Assembly: GCA_902802305.1 (NCBI GenBank)
Contig: CADCLG010000014.1
Span: 1-64,000 of the forward strand
DNA length: 64,000 bases
Source of the DNA: an uncultured Spirochaetaceae bacterium
GTDB lineage: Bacteria; Spirochaetota; Spirochaetia; Treponematales; Treponemataceae
Reading direction: 5' to 3'
Shown here: piece by piece, positions 27,827 through 35,766 of the stretch
Position numbering within the stretch: position 1 is the first letter of the stretch
Layout of the letters: every line of letters begins with the position of its first letter
Notes under the pieces: model-generated
What the model saw: only the letters and a program-made list of their open reading frames with translations
The model's database searches: none
What the model was told of the DNA's origin: nothing
Made by a program: the position numbers and the translations under genes

Positions 27827-29806
27827 ATGGCAAAACACGAGTTTCAGACAGAAGTAAATCAGCTTCTTAAACTTATTATTCATTCACTTTATTCTAACAA
27901 GGACATTTTCCTTCGTGAAATTGTTTCTAATGGTTCTGATGCTTTGGACAAGCTCAAATATCTGACTGTTTCGGATGAAGCTTACAAGGCTATCAAATTT
28001 GAGCCAAGAATTGATATCACCTTTGACGAAAACGCAAATCTTCTTGCTGTTCAGGATTCTGGTATTGGTATGAACGAAGAGGATTTGAACAACAATCTTG
28101 GTACTATTGCCCGTTCTGGTACAAAGGCATTTATGGAAGCTCTTACCGCAGAGGCAGCAAAGGATTCCGCTTTAATCGGTCAGTTTGGTGTTGGCTTCTA
28201 TTCTGCTTTTATGGCTGCCAAAAAGATTGATGTTTACACAAGAAAGGCAGCTGGAGACGGAAAAATCTGGCACTGGTCTTCTGACGGTTCTAATTCTTAC
28301 GATATTGATGAAATTGCAGCTGATTCTGTTACAGCAAAAAAATATGGCTTTGATAAAGCTGAGCTTAGCGGTTCTGTAATTGAAATGCACTTGAACGATG
28401 ACAGCAAGGAGTTTGCATCCCGCTGGAAGATTGAAGAACTGATTAAAAAATATTCTGACCACATCGCTTTCCCAATTTACCTTCATTATGAACAGAAAAA
28501 ATATGATGATAAAGGCAAAGTAACTGGCAGCGAAAACAAGGTTGATCAGGTAAACTCAGCTTCTGCTTTGTGGAAGCGTCCAAAGAGTGAGCTTAAAGAG
28601 GCTGATTACAACGAGTTCTATAAAACAATTGGTCACGACGGTCAGGATCCGCTCCTCTATGTTCACACTCATGCAGAAGGTACTCAGGAATACACAACAC
28701 TTTTCTTTGTTCCACAGTCAGCTCCTTTTGATATGTATCAGGCAGACTACAAGAGCGGCGTAAAATTGTATGTAAAACGAGTTTTCATTACTGATGATGA
28801 CCGCGAGCTTTTGCCAAGTTATTTGCGCTTTGTTCGTGGTATTATTGATAGCGAAGATTTACCATTAAATGTTAGCCGTGAGATTTTACAGCAGAACAGA
28901 ATCCTTGAAACAATTAAATCTGCCAGCGTTAAAAAATTGCTGAGCGAGTTTAAGAAAATGGGCGAAGCTGCTGATAAAGCTCGTGCTGTTGAAGAAGCTA
29001 AGAGAACTGATGATGATAAGAAAGCAATTGAAAAATGGGGCAAGTTTGTTAAGAACTTCAACCGTCCTATGAAGGAAGGCTTGTACAGCGACTATGCTAA
29101 CCGTGATGAAATTGCTGAAATCGTTCGCTTTAAGTCTACTGATGAAAGTGGAAAGGGCGAAGGAAACTACACAAGCTTTGCAGATTATGTTCAGCGAATG
29201 AAGCCTGACCAGAAAGCAATTTTCTATATCTCAGGTTCGGATGAAAAAAATCTGCGTGCAAATCCGTTAGTAAAGGCTTACACAGAAAAAGGTTTTGAAG
29301 TTCTGATTATGGATGACGAAATTGATGATATCGTTATTCCTGGCTTTGGAAAATATAAAAATGAGTTTGAGCTTAAAGCTGTAAACCGTTCCGGCTCAGA
29401 TGAAGATTTGGGCGGCGACAAAAAAGAGGCTGAAAAGAAAGAAAAAGAGTTCAAACCAGTTACAGACAAAATTGCAAAGGCTTTAGGCGAAAAAGTAAAG
29501 GAAGTTAAACTTTCTAAAACTTTGAGCGGCGAAAATCCTTCTTGTATTGTTGTCGATGAAAACGACCCAAGCTATCAGATGATTCAGATGATGAAAGCAA
29601 TGGGACAGCCTGGTCCTGATTTGAAACCAATTCTTGAAGTAAACGGAGACCATCCAATTGTTGCCCGCCTCAAGGATACCGATGACGAAGCAGTGATTAA
29701 GGATGTTTCCGAAGTTCTTCTTACCCAGGCTTTGATGATTGCCGGTATGGAAATCAAAGAACCAGCAGAGTTCGTTAAGAGCTTGAATAATTTGCTGAGT
29801 AAATAA
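27827..29806 (+). CDS. htpG: Chaperone HtpG (Hsp90 family)
   Basis: A 659-residue bacterial Hsp90: ATP-dependent dimeric chaperone in the cytoplasm. N-terminal ATPase motifs are EFQTEVNQLLKLIIHSLYSN, LREIVSNGSDALDKL, AVQDSGIGMN and GQFGVGFYSAFMA. Middle and C-terminal domains follow with KRVFITDDDRELLPSYLRFV...DLPLNVSREILQ. Length is slightly above the usual 620-640. AGAGGC at 27812 is a possible ribosome site. Followed directly by a family-A repeat. Confidence 0.97.
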   Translation: MAKHEFQTEVNQLLKLIIHSLYSNKDIFLREIVSNGSDALDKLKYLTVSDEAYKAIKFEPRIDITFDENANLLAVQDSGIGMNEEDLNNNLGTIARSGTKAFMEALTAEAAKDSALIGQFGVGFYSAFMAAKKIDVYTRKAAGDGKIWHWSSDGSNSYDIDEIAADSVTAKKYGFDKAELSGSVIEMHLNDDSKEFASRWKIEELIKKYSDHIAFPIYLHYEQKKYDDKGKVTGSENKVDQVNSASALWKRPKSELKEADYNEFYKTIGHDGQDPLLYVHTHAEGTQEYTTLFFVPQSAPFDMYQADYKSGVKLYVKRVFITDDDRELLPSYLRFVRGIIDSEDLPLNVSREILQQNRILETIKSASVKKLLSEFKKMGEAADKARAVEEAKRTDDDKKAIEKWGKFVKNFNRPMKEGLYSDYANRDEIAEIVRFKSTDESGKGEGNYTSFADYVQRMKPDQKAIFYISGSDEKNLRANPLVKAYTEKGFEVLIMDDEIDDIVIPGFGKYKNEFELKAVNRSGSDEDLGGDKKEAEKKEKEFKPVTDKIAKALGEKVKEVKLSKTLSGENPSCIVVDENDPSYQMIQMMKAMGQPGPDLKPILEVNGDHPIVARLKDTDDEAVIKDVSEVLLTQALMIAGMEIKEPAEFVKSLNNLLSK

Positions 29807-29905
29807 GTGGGGGAAAGTCTTCCCCTACGCCCGCACTTTGTTGCGGGCTACCCCTTCTCCTAAGGGGGATTGCACTTCATGCAATCCCCCTTAAAATCCC
29901 CCAAA
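29807..29905 (+). repeat. Dispersed structured repeat, family A, copy 3
   Basis: Runs GGGGGAAAGTCTTCCCCT, TACGCCCGCACTTTGTTGCG, then a strong AAGGGGGATTGCA/TGCAATCCCCCTT stem (29863-29893). Follows htpG closely; the last hairpin may end its transcript although no T-run follows. Confidence 0.8.
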
Positions 29906-30023
29906 ATAATCCTGACAAAAATAACCTTATCTGTATAAAAAATAAAGAAAATTTCTAAAATTTGTCCCAAAAATTTTTTCCTATCTTTAATTTTTTATGT
30001 TAAAATAAATTTTTGAGGTGCAT

Positions 30024-31769
30024 ATGTCTTCTATAAATTTTAAACAAACAGATCCTATTGTTTTTTTGGATGAGTTCCGTCAGAAAGATTTTACAGGCGA
30101 ATGGCCAACTTTACCGGAAATGTTTAATATCACGGTTAAGCGATTTCCTAACAACAATTGTTTTACCGATTTTGAAGGACCTTATGGCGCTAAGCAAACC
30201 ATCACTTACTCACAGGCTAAAGAAAAAATATTAGCCTTGGCTAACTGGATGGCTGTAAACGGTGTACAACATGGAGATCATGTTGCTGTAAGCGGAAAGA
30301 ACTCTCCGGAATGGACGGTTGTTTATTTAGCTGCTCTTTATGCAGGCGCAATAATTATTCCTATTGATTATGCCCTACATACAACTGAAGTCAACAATCT
30401 TTTGAACACCGCAAAACCAAAGCTCTTTTTTGTCGATTCAGAAAAATATGAATATTACACAGAACCTTCTTTTGAGTTTAAAACATATTCTTTGAGTCCT
30501 AAATATGAAGAAACCTATGTTTATAATCTCAAAACTGATGCAAAAGCTGAAATTACTCTTCCAACAGAAAATGAAATTGCCGCAATTCTTTTTACAAGTG
30601 GAACAACTGGTACACCAAAAGGAGTAATGCTTTCCCACAAAAATATTGTAAGTGACTGTTATCTGGCACAAACAAATATGAATATTTATTCAACTGATGT
30701 TTTCTACGCTCTGCTTCCTCTGCATCATGCTTATACAATGGTTGCAGTTTTTATTGAAGCAATTTCGGTTGGTGCAGAAGTTGTATTCGGAAAGAGCATG
30801 GCAGTTAGTCGACTTATGAAAGAATTAAAGGAAGGAAAGATTACAATGCTTCTTGGCGTTCCTTTGCTTTTCAACAAGCTTCTTTCTGGAATTATGAAGG
30901 GAATAAAATCTAAGGGACCTGTAGTTTACGGACTTATAAAGTTCCTGCTTGGTTTGTCTTTCATAATCAAAAAGCTCTTTAACTGCAATCCTGGAAAAGT
31001 TCTCTTTAAATCTGTTCTTAAACAGGCTAACATCTACACTCTGCGAATTGCAATCTGTGGTGGTGGTCCATTGGCGCCAAGCATCTTTAAAATTTACAAC
31101 GAGCTTGGAATCGACTTTGTTCAGGGGTATGGCCTTACAGAAACTTCGCCAATTATTGCCTTGAATCCGGTTTATGCATTTAAGATTCAGAGTGTTGGAA
31201 AAAATCTCCGTGACGTTGAGTTTAAGGTTCTGAATTCTGACGAAGATGGAGTTGGTGAACTTTGTGTAAAAGGCCCTATGGTTATGCAGGGTTATTATCA
31301 GATGCCTGAAGAAACTAAAGCTACCTTTACAGAAGACGGCTGGTTCAAAACTGGAGACTTGGGATGGATTGACAGCGATGGTTATGTAATGCTTTCTGGT
31401 CGTGCAAAAAATATGATTGTTACAGAAGGCGGAAAAAATGTTTATCCGGAAGAAATTGAAAATGCCTTCCAGCTGGATGATGAACTTGAACAGATTACAA
31501 TTCAGGGTTACATCATGGATGAAGCTACAAAGTCTGAAGGTATTGAAGCTTTGGTTTATCCAGCTGATTCTATGCTTTCAAGAATAGGAGTAAGCAGAGA
31601 TAACAAGGCAGAACCTATTCAGCAGGCAATTCTGAATGAAGTTAATGCTTACATTGACAGAGTAAACAGAACCTTGCAGCCATACCAGAGGATTTCTAAA
31701 GTAACTATTTTGGATAAACCTTTGGAGATGACAACAACTAAAAAAGTAAAACGTAATTATAGTAAGTAA
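30024..31769 (+). CDS. AMP-forming acyl-CoA synthetase/ligase
   Basis: A 581-residue adenylate-forming ligase, likely a fatty-acyl-CoA or acyl-ACP synthetase. Motifs: LFTSGTTGTPKGVMLSH, VQGYGLTETSPI, GWFKTGDLGWID and GRAKNMIVTEGGKNVYPEEIE. The ATG at 30024 is chosen over a GTG two codons upstream because GAGGT lies just before it. It is only distantly similar to the enzyme at 14531. The substrate cannot be read from sequence. Confidence 0.88.
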   Translation: MSSINFKQTDPIVFLDEFRQKDFTGEWPTLPEMFNITVKRFPNNNCFTDFEGPYGAKQTITYSQAKEKILALANWMAVNGVQHGDHVAVSGKNSPEWTVVYLAALYAGAIIIPIDYALHTTEVNNLLNTAKPKLFFVDSEKYEYYTEPSFEFKTYSLSPKYEETYVYNLKTDAKAEITLPTENEIAAILFTSGTTGTPKGVMLSHKNIVSDCYLAQTNMNIYSTDVFYALLPLHHAYTMVAVFIEAISVGAEVVFGKSMAVSRLMKELKEGKITMLLGVPLLFNKLLSGIMKGIKSKGPVVYGLIKFLLGLSFIIKKLFNCNPGKVLFKSVLKQANIYTLRIAICGGGPLAPSIFKIYNELGIDFVQGYGLTETSPIIALNPVYAFKIQSVGKNLRDVEFKVLNSDEDGVGELCVKGPMVMQGYYQMPEETKATFTEDGWFKTGDLGWIDSDGYVMLSGRAKNMIVTEGGKNVYPEEIENAFQLDDELEQITIQGYIMDEATKSEGIEALVYPADSMLSRIGVSRDNKAEPIQQAILNEVNAYIDRVNRTLQPYQRISKVTILDKPLEMTTTKKVKRNYSK

Positions 31770-31792
31770 AAACAGAATATTAAGCTGCAACA

Positions 31793-31921
31793 TGCGCCGG
31801 CGTGGAGCAGTGCCGTAAGGCAGCCACTGGAGCTCATTAACTAACGAACGTTAGTTAATGAGTGAAGCGGCTGAGCGTTAGCGAACTGCGCAAGGCCGGT
31901 TGGGGTGAAGGGATTTCGCCC
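31793..31921 (+). repeat. Dispersed structured repeat, family B, copy 1
   Basis: About 130 bases, GC-rich, containing GTGCCGTAAGGCAGCCACTG, then a perfect 12-bp dyad at 31835-31860 (centre AA) and TGAAGCGGCTGAGCGTTAGC. Similar elements are at 44607-44717 and, inverted, 63289-63420. It is between the acyl-CoA synthetase and an amidohydrolase. Nothing else is seen in 31922-32010. Confidence 0.8.
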
Positions 31922-32025
31922 ATATCTTTCCTACCATCTTTCCTGTCATCCTTCAAATCATTAATTTGAACAAGTCGATATTTTTTTCTATAATCAATTA
32001 TCTTTTTTATTTTAAGGATTTTGTC

Positions 32026-32811
32026 ATGATTATAGATATACATGCCCACATTTACCCGGAGAAAATTGCTGAAAAAGCAACGGCTGCGGTAAGTTCTTTT
32101 TATGAAGATGCACCAATGGCTTATAAGGGTGTTTCTGAGAGATTGATTGAAAGCGGTTCGAAAATCGGTGTTGGAAAATATATCGTTCATTCGGTTTCGA
32201 CTAAGCCTGAACAGGTTGAATCAATCAATAATTTTATTCTTGGTGAAATGAATAAACACAAGGAATTTATTGGCTTTGGAACCATGCATCAGGATTATAA
32301 AAACTTTGAGCAGGAATTAAAAAGAATTAAACAACTAGGTTTAGTAGGATTAAAACTCCATCCTGATTTTCAGAAGTTCCAGGCAGATTGCCCGCAGATG
32401 GATGCTGTTTATGAAGTTCTGACGGAATTAAAGATGCCGGTTCTTTTTCACGCTGGAGACTGCCGTTACGATTTTTCGGGCCCAAGAAGGATTTTAAATG
32501 TTCTTAAAAAACATCCAAAGCTGACTATTATTGCGGCCCACTTTGGCGGTTACACGGAATGGGATGAAAGTCTGGAAGTTCTTGCCGGAAACAATCTCTA
32601 CTTTGATACTTCAAGTTCTTTGTGGAAGCTTCCTATTGAAAAGGCAAATGCAATTATAAAAAAGCACGGCGTTGATAAGATGCTTTTTGGATCTGATTTT
32701 CCTATGTGGAATCATGAAGATGAATTAAAAAGGTTTAATCAGCTGGATTTATCTGAATCGGATAAAGAGGCTGTTTTGTACAATAACGCAAAAAGGCTGC
32801 TGGGGCTTTAA
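32026..32811 (+). CDS. Amidohydrolase (PF04909-like metal-dependent hydrolase)
   Basis: A 261-residue TIM-barrel hydrolase. The metal motif IDIHAHIYP is at the start, followed by FGTMH, LKLHPDFQ, FHAGDC, AAHFGG, and the late active-site Asp in LFGSDFPMW. This order is typical of the amidohydrolase 2 (decarboxylase/TIM-barrel) family. Substrate is unknown. The ATG at 32026, 8 bases after AAGGA, is chosen over an upstream ATG. Followed by azlC after 9 bases, which suggests one transcript. Confidence 0.85.
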   Translation: MIIDIHAHIYPEKIAEKATAAVSSFYEDAPMAYKGVSERLIESGSKIGVGKYIVHSVSTKPEQVESINNFILGEMNKHKEFIGFGTMHQDYKNFEQELKRIKQLGLVGLKLHPDFQKFQADCPQMDAVYEVLTELKMPVLFHAGDCRYDFSGPRRILNVLKKHPKLTIIAAHFGGYTEWDESLEVLAGNNLYFDTSSSLWKLPIEKANAIIKKHGVDKMLFGSDFPMWNHEDELKRFNQLDLSESDKEAVLYNNAKRLLGL

Positions 32812-32820
32812 CTGTTTATT

Positions 32821-33618
32821 ATGAAAGATAAGATTAAATCGTATGGTTTTATAAGAGGATTACGCGACGGACTTCCTATTGGACTTGGTTATTTTGCTGT
32901 TGCTTTTTCGCTGGGAATTGTAGCTCAAAAGGCGGGCCTTACTCCTCTGCAGGGATTTATTGCAAGTTTCTTTAATGTTGCTTCGGCAGGGGAAAATGCG
33001 CTTTTTAATTCAATTATTGAGAAGGCAAGTTATATAGAAGTTGCAATTATTACTTTTGTAGTAAATGCGCGCTATTTTTTGATGAGCTGTTCTTTGAGCC
33101 AGAGGTTTTCTTCTGAAACTAAGTTTATTCACAGGCTTGGAGTTGGCTTTGGTGTAACTGATGAAATCTTTGGTATTTCGATTGCACAGGAAGGAAATCT
33201 GAATCCTTTTTATAATTACGGTGCGATTGCGATTGCGGTTCCTTTGTGGAGTATTGGTACTTCCCTAGGAATTATTGCAGGAAATATTCTTCCACTTAAG
33301 GTTGTTAGTGCTCTGTCGGTTGCTTTGTATGGAATGTTTCTTGCAATTATCATACCGCCTGCAAAAAAGAATGTAATTATTGCAATTGCGGTTATTGTGA
33401 GCTTTATTGCAAGTTATATCTGCGGAATTATCCCTTTTGTTAAAGAACTTTCGGGCGGTACAAGAACGATTATTCTTACTGTTCTGATTTCGTCGATTGT
33501 TGCGATTATTAAGCCAATTGAGGATAAAGAAACTATTAATGAGATGAAAACTTCACATACAGATGCCTCTGTATGTGAAGAAAAAACTGATATCTCCAAA
33601 AAGGAGGAAGAAAAATGA
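32821..33618 (+). CDS. azlC: AzlC family branched-chain amino acid exporter, large subunit
   Basis: A 265-residue membrane protein; RDGLPIGLGYFAVAFSLGIVAQKAGLTPLQG is the family signature. Multiple membrane helices follow. With AzlD it exports branched-chain amino acids in related bacteria. The hydrophilic tail (residues 235-265) includes a 13-bp perfect coding palindrome at 33551-33580. It overlaps azlD by 4 bases (ATGA). Confidence 0.92.
   Translation: MKDKIKSYGFIRGLRDGLPIGLGYFAVAFSLGIVAQKAGLTPLQGFIASFFNVASAGENALFNSIIEKASYIEVAIITFVVNARYFLMSCSLSQRFSSETKFIHRLGVGFGVTDEIFGISIAQEGNLNPFYNYGAIAIAVPLWSIGTSLGIIAGNILPLKVVSALSVALYGMFLAIIIPPAKKNVIIAIAVIVSFIASYICGIIPFVKELSGGTRTIILTVLISSIVAIIKPIEDKETINEMKTSHTDASVCEEKTDISKKEEEK
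33551..33580. repeat. Perfect inverted repeat inside azlC
   Basis: CTTCACATACAGA - TGCC - TCTGTATGTGAAG within the cytoplasmic tail code (TSHTDASVCEE). Could be a small insertion or an mRNA hairpin before azlD. Confidence 0.9.
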
Positions 33619-33920
33619 GTGGAAATCCATATATTTACATTTTTACAGCAGCTTTTGTTTCTTATCTGATTAGAGTTCTTCCTCTTACACTGATTAGAAA
33701 ACCAATTAAAAATAAGTTTATAAAATCCTTTTTATATTATGTTCCATACGTTACTCTGGCAGTTATGACTTTCCCGGCCATTATTGAAGCGACACAATCA
33801 CCTGTTTCTGGAATAATTGCCCTGGCTGTTGGGATTATAGTTTCTTATTTGAATCTCGGACTTTTCCCAGTTGCCTGCATCTGCTGCGGAACTGTTTTTC
33901 TGGCAGAACTGTTTATTTAG
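33615..33920 (+). CDS. azlD: AzlD family branched-chain amino acid transport protein
   Basis: A 101-residue membrane protein with about three or four helices and the family pattern SYLIRVLPLTLI near the N-terminus. It is the small partner of AzlC. AAGGAGG lies before the ATG inside the azlC end, and the 4-base overlap indicates coupled translation. Confidence 0.92.
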   Translation: MSGNPYIYIFTAAFVSYLIRVLPLTLIRKPIKNKFIKSFLYYVPYVTLAVMTFPAIIEATQSPVSGIIALAVGIIVSYLNLGLFPVACICCGTVFLAELFI

Positions 33921-33922
33921 AT

Positions 33923-33952
33923 ATATAATCAGCCCAGCGCGGCTGATTATAT
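33923..33952. repeat. Inverted repeat after azlD
   Basis: ATATAATCAGCC - CAGCGC - GGCTGATTATAT, a perfect 12-bp stem at the end of azlD. It is followed by A-runs rather than T-runs on the plus strand, so it may stop transcription only weakly. Confidence 0.75.
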
Positions 33953-33970
33953 AAAAAAAACACAAAAGAC

Positions 33971-34005
33971 CATATCTTTACGTCTATATTTCATATCTTT
34001 ACGTC
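33971..34005 (+). repeat. Direct repeat in the azlD-gyrA gap
   Basis: CATATCTTTACGTC occurs at 33971-33984 and 33992-34005, 21 bases apart (two helical turns). Nothing else was recognised in 34006-34240 apart from a TAACAAACGTTCGTTA near-dyad at 34138. Confidence 0.8.
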
Positions 34006-34249
34006 AACATTTTAATCACATCAACTATTTAGAACTATTTTAATCAACCTCCATACAATCATACCTTAAAACTTTGTGTGAAAGCATTTTTTTAGGAAAT
34101 ACTTTATTAGGAACTGTATTGGCGTTATTTTTTAAACTAACAAACGTTCGTTATTTTTTATTTCTTGTTTTTTTGCGGGATTTTTAAGATTATTTTTGCA
34201 TTGTAAAGATTTTGCTTGAGGATTAGATAATATTTCATTAGAGAATAAT

Positions 34250-34659
34250 TGTTTCACGTGGAACATTATTTTTGTGATGCATAAAAAAGATTTTATTAGC
34301 ATATATCACAAGAATACTTATTTTTGTGGTGTAAAAGAAGTTTCTTTGAGGCTGTTTCACATGAAACATTTTTCCGTATAGCATCAGAAGATTTTAAAAA
34401 TATGAGTTACATGGAATCTTTTTCTCGTGATATAAAAGTGTTTTTTAGAGCATGTTTCACGTGGAACACAAAATTATGTGAAGCTTGAAACAAAAGTATT
34501 TAAGTAATTCTTCATAAACCACGTTTCCACGATTCTATATAATAATCTATTTATCAAATGGCTAGAAAAAAAACAATTTAAAAGTATATTACGTTTCATG
34601 TAGAATACGATTTTCTTTGTGGTGCAAAGTGTTCTTAACCCAAAGTTTCACGTGGAACA
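34250..34659. repeat. Left parS-type array (four strong and three decayed sites, unit about 50 bp)
   Basis: 16-bp ParB-type sites TGTTTCACGTGGAACA or TGTTTCACATGAAACA start at 34250, 34353 and 34453; AGTTTCACGTGGAACA starts at 34644. Decayed versions start at 34302, 34403 and 34592. Distances 52, 51, 50, 50 and 52 with homologous spacers show a tandem unit of about 50 bp. parS is the binding site of chromosome-partition protein ParB (known from other bacteria). No parA or parB gene is in the window. Confidence 0.88.
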
Positions 34660-34764
34660 TAAATACTTACATTTTGATAAAACCATCACAAGATATATAT
34701 ACAAACAAACTCAAAGTCCTTTACCCCTACCCTACTTCAAGAAACCATAAGCTAAATATGATAT

Positions 34765-35491
34765 TGTTTCACATGGAACAATATCATATATTCCTGACAA
34801 TAAATGTCGGCTACATAAGAGTTCAAAAAATAATCAGAGTATTTGTAGTATAAATAATTGATTCAATATTTTAAGCTGTCGAACCTCAATCGTTAGTTCC
34901 ATCCTGTTCTGTATTCCACGTGAAACAAAAATATTATTGTTGAGCATCAACAGATAGGTCTGCCTCGAACTATGTTCCACGTGAAACACTTTTTGAAGTT
35001 TTCAGTATTAAAAGACAATTCGTAGAAAAATGATTTATGACCAATTCTGTATAAAGATCTTCTGTCACATGAATCACAATTTCATTTCAAAAGAAAAGTT
35101 TATACAGTGTTTCACATGAAACAATATGTTATCTTTTGTTTCTGGTAAATCTATCAAGTATTATGTTTCACATGAAACAGTCCTTTCATCTTTTGCCCAA
35201 ATTAAAATAATCTATCAAGCATTATGTTTCACGTGGAACATAAAATAATGATAATCGGAAATTGTACTTATTCAACAAGGTTAGTATATATATTTGGTTA
35301 CTATGTTAATCAATTTTTTTTCTAGACAATCTATATTTTTCAAACTCTCTAAAAATGTTTCACATGAAACAGTTCAAATAATAAAATCATACAAAGAACA
35401 GCCTTCATCTTCTTCAGATATTCTAATCATACTTATCCACAATATACACATTTTGCTTGTGCATAAATCACTTTGTGTTTCATGTGAAACA
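34765..35491. repeat. Right parS-type array (eight strong sites)
   Basis: Starts: 34765, 34912 (TATTCCACGTGAAACA), 34973 (TGTTCCACGTGAAACA), 35108, 35164, 35225, 35356 and 35476. A decayed copy starts at 35061. Spacers before 35164 and 35225 share ATCTTTTG and AATCTATCAAGYATTA, so these arose by duplication. Read with the left array, at least 12 strong sites lie within 1.24 kb. Confidence 0.88.
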
Positions 35492-35548
35492 ATTCTTCCA
35501 AAATCAATATCTTTGACTTATCCACAATTGTGAATAAGTTGTGGATAA
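35433..35548. promoter_or_regulatory. DnaA-box cluster at the right end of the parS array
   Basis: TTATCCACA at 35433-35441 and 35518-35526 (plus), TTATCCACA on the minus strand at 35540-35548, and TTATTCACA on the minus strand at 35529-35537. The last three lie within 31 bases. Possible secondary origin element, DnaA-titration site or DnaA-loading site. Confidence 0.75.
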
Positions 35549-35557
35549 CTTTTAAAA

Positions 35558-35600
35558 CAAAAAAAGCTGACCGTAAAAAAAATACGATCAGCTCCTGCCT
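35558..35600 (-). terminator. Terminator-like hairpin for the gyrA transcript
   Basis: On the minus strand AGCTGATCGTA pairs with TACGGTCAGCT and is followed by TTTTTTT. It lies about 170 bases beyond the gyrA stop. Confidence 0.75.
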
Positions 35601-35724
35601 GATGAATATATATTTGTCACCCGTAAAGCTATTTAGTATAACTTTATCCCTATGTTTATAATTATTTATTAAATAATAATTTTTGTCAACTTAAAATATT
35701 GCAATTTAAGTATTTTTTATAAAT

Positions 35725-35763
35725 TATATTCTAACTCTATATATTATATAGAATTAGAATATA
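35725..35763. repeat. AT-rich inverted repeat at the gyrA stop
   Basis: TATATTCTAA ... TTAGAATATA, with further pairing of the inner TCTATATA/TATATAGA. It ends 3 bases before the gyrA stop codon and may stabilise or end the mRNA. Confidence 0.7.
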
Positions 35764-35766
35764 AAC

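Noticed and set aside
34617..34853. Open frame of 78 codons in the parS array
   Set aside because: No ribosome site, sequence made of parS motifs and AT-rich spacers, no protein-like composition.
34250..35491. CRISPR array
   Set aside because: Repeats are 16-bp near-palindromes with variable spacing and related, not unique, spacers, and no cas genes are present.
35294..35533. Open frame of 79 codons over parS and DnaA boxes
   Set aside because: Overlaps binding sites and lacks coding character or ribosome site.
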